A stretch of 64,000 bases of DNA from Flavobacterium hungaricum (GTDB lineage Bacteria; Bacteroidota; Bacteroidia; Flavobacteriales; Flavobacteriaceae): the NCBI RefSeq assembly GCF_015182285.1, contig NZ_PRDM01000002.1:496001-560000 (forward strand), given 5' to 3'. A program made the position numbers and the translations under genes. The notes beneath the pieces were generated by a model. The model saw only the letters and a list, made by a program, of their open reading frames with translations. It was not told the origin of the DNA and did not search any database. Positions 59,778-64,000 of this stretch are shown piece after piece. Positions within the stretch are counted from its first letter, which is position 1, and every line of letters starts with the position of its first letter.

Positions 59778-62039
59778 ATGCGCAATTATATATGGAGCTT
59801 TTCCATTTTTTTTAGTGTTGTTTTTTCTTCTTTTTCGCAAACAAAAAACATTGAAAAAGGATCTTATCTTTCAACTGCAAAAGGAGAACAGATTAAATTG
59901 AATCTGCTCGAAGACAATAAATTTGAATTGGTTTTTTATTCTGGAGAATATCAAATTAAAGGCGATTCGTTGTTGTTTGTAAATAAAAAAGAAACCGATA
60001 ATGGTTTTGATCTGCAATTTAAACGCGAGAAAAATCCAAAGAAAATTAAAATTAAATATTTAAATCCGTCTTATTATTCGACCTACATCGGAACTCAAAA
60101 AGGTTCTGAGGCAGTTACGTATAAAAAATTGATGGATATTCAGAGTCAAGTAGATCCTAATTTTGAAAAGGAAACATTGGATTTTGAAATTGAGCGTACA
60201 GATTATTTGTATTTGGTAAACGAAGGTTATTATGATGTTAAAACTACGGTTGCTAAATATGAGATTCCAAAAGATGTAGGCGAAATAAGTATCAAATACG
60301 AACCGAATCTTATGAACGGACTTAATATCTCAGGATTTTTTGATAAAAACACAAACGAATTAAAAATAGCAGAAAGAGCTGGGAAAAATCCGTTGGTTTT
60401 TAAGAATGAAAAAGATATTCAGACAGAAATAGTATCTAAAACCAATACAAAAATTAAACCTCTTGAAACTCAAAATGTAACCAATTGGACTTATCCTGGT
60501 AAAGAAAATACTTTGTTGAGTGATGATTTTGGAAATGACGTAATTGTTGACAGTACTGCAGTTGCACCACCAGCAGATTATATAGTGGAAGCGCCAAATT
60601 ATACTTCGTATGACTTTAAACTAAAAATTGAAAATAATTTAAAAAGTGCCTTGACAACGACAAAAGATTCTAAAAGTAAATATTTGGTTGTTTATACTGA
60701 CAGCAAAAATACAGCTGCAAAAACAGAATTTGATGCTTTTGTAAAAGATCAGGAAAAAGAGGCGTCTTATAATATGTATGATAAATACAATCCTGTTTAT
60801 GATATTTTTAATTATTATTTAACAGGGAAAGACGATAAAAAATGGCTCAAAAACAATAAAATAGAAAGTGAACCAAGTGTTATAGTTTTAAACGGAAATG
60901 GAGATGTTTTAGCAAAAGCAAAATCTAATCTTTCAGAGAAACAATATCAGTTTAGTTTTTATGGAGATTTGTATCGCAAGTTGCAGCGTACAAATGCTTT
61001 AGTTTTACTAGAGAAAACGATTCAAAGCAAAAAACCTGCAGATGCAGATTTAATCAAAGCTTTTAATCTTACGTCTGCATTAGAATTTTCGTATGATTAT
61101 GATTCAGAAAGTAGTAATGAGGCAGACTTTGCAATAACAAAAGTTGCTTTGGATAAAAAAGAGGTTTCGCAAATTTGGAAAAAACTGATTGAAGCGCATC
61201 AAAAAGATTCGAAACCAGATATGTATTTGGTGGAAACTATCGTAAAAGAAATTAAAAATCAAGGATTTACAAAACAGCTTTTTAATGAAGAAAGAATTTT
61301 AAATGATACCGATTTCTTGGCGATAGATTATTTGTTGAAACATGCAGTAAGTATTGAAGAAAAGCGTCAAGAGTTTATTTCTAAAGAAGGCGAAATTCAT
61401 TCTCTAGGAAATATCTACACAGAGATTTCTTCTGCCTTACAGCAAAATATGTATGTGCCTCAAGATGGAATTTCAGGAGAAATCAACAAAGATAAAGCGG
61501 TTGCAATTTATAAAAAGATAGTAAGCTCAGGAAATGGAAGTTTTGATGCTTATCGAAATTATTTTGCTTTTATTAGTCAGATTGAAGATAATGATGGTTC
61601 TAAAACTACTTTCTTAAAAGAATTTAGCCGTTATTTTGACAATCAGCTTGCTTCAGGAAAAGAAAGTCCAATCGAAAAATTGGATACGATTTTTTCTAAT
61701 CTGGATTCTTCTTCAAGTTATTCTTACGATGGCTGGGCTGTATTCAAAGAATATCATTCTAATCTTTGCAATGATGCTGCTTGGAGTGTAGTATCAATTG
61801 CTGCCAATTCCAGCTTTATAAAAGATGCCATAAAATGGTCAGAATATAGTTTGATTATAACTAAAAACAATCCGTACTATTTGGATACTCTGGCACAATT
61901 GTATTATAAAGACGGTCAAAAAGAAAAGGCTTTGGAAACACAGACTTTGGCAGTGAAATATTTGACTACTATAGTAGATGAGTTAACTGCGGCTGATATT
62001 AGACAGACATTAGAAAAGATGAAAAACGGAACTTATTAA
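59778..62039 (+). CDS. Secreted protein with thioredoxin-like and TPR-like regions
   Basis: A 753-residue protein with a signal peptide (SFSIFFSVVFSSFSQ). The N-terminal 130 residues are beta-rich. Residues about 290-400 resemble a thioredoxin fold (SKYLVVYTDSKNTAAKTEFDAF, IESEPSVIVLNGNGDVLAKAKS), but no CxxC active site is present. Residues about 690-740 look like a TPR (NPYYLDTLAQLYYKDGQKEKALETQTLAV). It lies 91 bases after the GLPGLI barrel gene on the same strand and may belong to that operon. Exact family not recognised; a redox role is unlikely without cysteines. Confidence 0.65.
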   Translation: MRNYIWSFSIFFSVVFSSFSQTKNIEKGSYLSTAKGEQIKLNLLEDNKFELVFYSGEYQIKGDSLLFVNKKETDNGFDLQFKREKNPKKIKIKYLNPSYYSTYIGTQKGSEAVTYKKLMDIQSQVDPNFEKETLDFEIERTDYLYLVNEGYYDVKTTVAKYEIPKDVGEISIKYEPNLMNGLNISGFFDKNTNELKIAERAGKNPLVFKNEKDIQTEIVSKTNTKIKPLETQNVTNWTYPGKENTLLSDDFGNDVIVDSTAVAPPADYIVEAPNYTSYDFKLKIENNLKSALTTTKDSKSKYLVVYTDSKNTAAKTEFDAFVKDQEKEASYNMYDKYNPVYDIFNYYLTGKDDKKWLKNNKIESEPSVIVLNGNGDVLAKAKSNLSEKQYQFSFYGDLYRKLQRTNALVLLEKTIQSKKPADADLIKAFNLTSALEFSYDYDSESSNEADFAITKVALDKKEVSQIWKKLIEAHQKDSKPDMYLVETIVKEIKNQGFTKQLFNEERILNDTDFLAIDYLLKHAVSIEEKRQEFISKEGEIHSLGNIYTEISSALQQNMYVPQDGISGEINKDKAVAIYKKIVSSGNGSFDAYRNYFAFISQIEDNDGSKTTFLKEFSRYFDNQLASGKESPIEKLDTIFSNLDSSSSYSYDGWAVFKEYHSNLCNDAAWSVVSIAANSSFIKDAIKWSEYSLIITKNNPYYLDTLAQLYYKDGQKEKALETQTLAVKYLTTIVDELTAADIRQTLEKMKNGTY

Positions 62040-62060
62040 AAGTATAATACTTATTAAAAA

Positions 62061-62094
62061 TGCAATGGCTGTCAATATTGGCAGCCATTTGTGC
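62061..62094 (+). terminator. Hairpin after the thioredoxin-like gene
   Basis: AATGGCTG (62064-62071) pairs with CAGCCATT (62082-62089), extendable by TGCA on both sides with a bulge. The T-run is short, so efficiency is uncertain. Confidence 0.4.
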
Positions 62095-62185
62095 ATAGAA
62101 TCAATTGCATTTTAGAGTTTTTGCTATTAAAAATCAAAGTTTTTCTTTTTGAAATGATTAAGTTTGAATAATTAAATTTAAACTT

Positions 62186-63652
62186 ATGAAAAACAAATTG
62201 ATCCTTGGTTTGCTTGTTACAAGCAGCTTTGCTTTTGCGCAGGCAGTAAAAAAACCATTAGTTACGGCAATAACTGAAAAAGATCTTAGAACAGATATGT
62301 TCCAAATGGCGGCCGATCATTTTAACGGACGTGAAGCAGGAACATTAGACGAATTAAAAGTATCTATGTGGCTGGCAAACAAAGCCAAAGAAGCAGGAAT
62401 GTCGCCTGCTGGTGATGACGGTACTTTCTTTCAGTTTTTTGATATGTACAGACATCAGGTTACTTCGAACACAAAATTCAAAATCGGACAAAAAGAATAC
62501 AAACTTTGGAAAGAAGTTTTAGTTGCCGAAACAACCAATACAACAGTAAATGCTTCCTTACTTTATTTAGGAGCTGCAACAAAACAAGAAATTGAAAAAA
62601 CAGATGTAAAAGGAAAAGCAGTGGTGCTTTTGGCTTCTAAAGAAGGAATTGCAGATGATATTTCACTTTTTGACAGACGTTACCCAGGTTTAGTCCGAAA
62701 TAAATATTATGATTTATTGGTAAAAAAAGGAGCTGCTGCATTAATCATGGTTACAGATGAGCTGGCAGAACAAAGCTGGACTCAGGTAGAACCGCAGATG
62801 ACCAGAGGAATTTACGGAATTGAAGGTTTTCGTGATAAATTAACAGAAACGATGCCGGTTTTCTGGCTGCACAACGATCAGTTGGATTTCCTTAAAAACA
62901 CTAAAGAAACATTATCTACGCAGGTTTTTTCAGAAACCTATAAATATCCTTCGGTAAATGTGGTTGGAAAAATTGAAGGAACCGATGCTAAATTAAAGAA
63001 TGAATATGTATTGTTCAGCGGACATCAGGATCATGATGGAGTTCGCCAAAAATACGGACAAGATTCTATTTACAATGGTGCAGATGATAATGCCAGTACC
63101 TGTGTGGCAATGTTGGCTATTGCCAGAGCTTATAAAAAACAACCAGGAAAAAGAACCGCTTTATTTGTTTTTCATGGCTCAGAAGAAAGAGGTTTATTAG
63201 GATCTAGATGGTACGCAGCGCACCCGACAGTTCCAGAAAAAGATATCATTGCAGTTTTAAACGGCGATATGATTGGAAGAAATAACGTAAATCAAGCGGC
63301 TTTATTAGGATCGAGTTCACCTCACGAAAACTCCTCAGATTTGGTTGCCATTGCAAAAAGAGCCAACGACGAAGGGCCGAAATTTGACTTAGATAAACTT
63401 TGGGACAGACCAGAACATCCAGAGTATTTCTATTTCCGTTCAGACCATTTACCTTATGCAAGAAGAGGAATTCCGTCTGTTTTTTACACAAGCGTATTAC
63501 ACAGTCAGTACCATACGCCAATGGATGAATCTGAAAACATCGACTACGTAAAACTCCATAAAATGACAGAGTGGATGTACCGCACAGGATGGATTTTGTC
63601 TAACGATCCAGGTCGTCCGAAGACATTGCCTAATGTTCAATTGGAACGATAA
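62186..63652 (+). CDS. M28 family zinc aminopeptidase, secreted
   Basis: A 488-residue protein with a signal peptide (LILGLLVTSSFAFAQ). The PA-like insert (KGKAVVLLASKEGI, KKGAAALIMVTDE) precedes the M28 core. Zinc ligands are visible as His in LFSGHQDHDGV, the bridging Asp in YNGADDNASTCVAM, catalytic and metal Glu in HGSEERGLLGSRWY, Asp in LNGDMIGRN, and His in QYHTPMDE. It is a periplasmic or secreted exopeptidase of the co-catalytic zinc class. The substrate is not predictable. Monocistronic. Confidence 0.93.
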   Translation: MKNKLILGLLVTSSFAFAQAVKKPLVTAITEKDLRTDMFQMAADHFNGREAGTLDELKVSMWLANKAKEAGMSPAGDDGTFFQFFDMYRHQVTSNTKFKIGQKEYKLWKEVLVAETTNTTVNASLLYLGAATKQEIEKTDVKGKAVVLLASKEGIADDISLFDRRYPGLVRNKYYDLLVKKGAAALIMVTDELAEQSWTQVEPQMTRGIYGIEGFRDKLTETMPVFWLHNDQLDFLKNTKETLSTQVFSETYKYPSVNVVGKIEGTDAKLKNEYVLFSGHQDHDGVRQKYGQDSIYNGADDNASTCVAMLAIARAYKKQPGKRTALFVFHGSEERGLLGSRWYAAHPTVPEKDIIAVLNGDMIGRNNVNQAALLGSSSPHENSSDLVAIAKRANDEGPKFDLDKLWDRPEHPEYFYFRSDHLPYARRGIPSVFYTSVLHSQYHTPMDESENIDYVKLHKMTEWMYRTGWILSNDPGRPKTLPNVQLER

Positions 63653-63654
63653 TT

Positions 63655-63762
63655 AAAGGATCCGTTTACATCCGCGTTTTCGCGACAGCGAATCTGTTTA
63701 GTCAACGTTACAATTCAACGCAGATTAAACGGATTTACTTCTTAAAGACGCGGATTAAAATG
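63655..63762. repeat. Degenerate cagattaaacggat quasi-repeat
   Basis: The spacer holds decayed copies in both directions: atccgttta, catccgcg, aatctgttta, cgcagattaaacggattt, gacgcggattaaa, atggattt. A second quasi-repeat of agtctaa/atctaag words lies at 63830-63874 just before the metK stop. Confidence 0.5.
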
Positions 63763-63782
63763 GATTTCTATTTACCACATAA

Positions 63783-63814
63783 AAAAGGCTGTCTAAATGA
63801 ATAGACAGCCTTTT
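63783..63814. terminator. Bidirectional terminator
   Basis: Arms 63783-63795 (AAAAGGCTGTCTA) and 63802-63814 with A- and T-rich flanks, between the M28 peptidase and convergent metK. Confidence 0.85.
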
Positions 63815-63874
63815 ATTTATTTGAGATAATTTAGTTAAAAGTCTAACAAATCTAAGTTAGTCTAATAATCTAAA

Positions 63875-64000
63875 TTACAATCCGAAAGCAGTTTTTACTT
63901 GGTCAACAAAATCAAGTTTTTCCCATGTGAACAGTTCAACAGTAACCGTTTTTTCGTTTCCGCCAGGAGCAGAGAAAGTTTTAGTAACCGTTTCTGGTTT
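63875..64000 (-). CDS. metK: S-adenosylmethionine synthetase, 3' end
   Basis: The minus strand is open from the right edge to a TAA at 63875, giving 41 residues ending VELFTWEKLDFVDQ and KTAFGL. This matches the C-terminal tail typical of flavobacterial MetK, as I remember it (FTWEKLD...KAAFG). The enzyme makes S-adenosylmethionine from methionine and ATP. Only the last tenth is in the window, so the call rests on a short stretch. Confidence 0.65.
   Translation of the reverse strand, partial: KPETVTKTFSAPGGNEKTVTVELFTWEKLDFVDQVKTAFGL

Overview
The window looks like a chromosomal core segment of a Flavobacterium-like member of the Bacteroidota. The DNA is AT-rich. Many genes belong to flavobacterial families: a TamL-type Omp85 lipoprotein, a PorT-like barrel, the exosortase XrtF pair, GLPGLI, DUF4249 and DUF5686 proteins, and SusC-like/TonB-dependent receptors. 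Several promoters fit the Bacteroidota pattern TTTG-N19/20-TAnnTTTG. No tRNA, rRNA, CRISPR array, insertion sequence or prophage gene was seen.

Layout. 1-3.9 kb: the 3' end of a tail-specific protease, a secreted nuclease, rpe, and the primary sigma factor gene. 3.9-10.3 kb: a four-gene minus-strand operon (small secreted protein, TonB-dependent receptor with STN domain, DUF4249 lipoprotein, and a secreted MG2-like protein carrying a receptor plug but no barrel). 10.5-14 kb: an HTH regulator divergent from a membrane fatty-acid desaturase across a perfect palindrome, then a repeat-containing surface protein and a barrel protein. 14-19 kb: pnp and rpsO, two tandem TonB-related paralogues (one has lost its TonB domain), and a free-methionine-R-sulfoxide reductase. 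19.1-23.9 kb: exosortase XrtF with its partner, a probable metal (copper-type) cluster (HYC_CC_PP protein, TonB receptor, HMA protein), and DedA.

24-31.4 kb: the cell-elongation block purH-mreB-mreC-mreD-PBP2-rodA. 31.5-40.5 kb: an FtsX-type permease, a small lipoprotein, accD, fbaA, tamL, an SpoU-type RNA methyltransferase, porT and ubiE. 40.5-41.1 kb: a gene-poor gap with a candidate promoter, repeated operator-like sites and what may be the stump of a response-regulator gene. 41.1-46 kb: folate/dTMP genes (dfr, thyA), a stand-alone CBM48 protein, a DUF151 nuclease, and etfAB. 46.5-54.2 kb: pdhB, a DUF5686 protein, a DNA glycosylase, then soluble and membrane pyrophosphatases side by side. 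54.4-64 kb: a deoxynucleoside kinase pair, a GLPGLI/outer-membrane-protein/thioredoxin-like group, an M28 peptidase, and the 3' end of metK.

Themes. Most of the window is housekeeping. The accessory interest lies in envelope and secretion modules (TonB operon, XrtF, metal cluster, GLPGLI operon), in lineage-specific oddities of conserved enzymes (AccD without its zinc ribbon, membrane pyrophosphatase with a Cys-rich tail), and in intergenic spacers built from degenerate short-period repeats that recur at about ten places.
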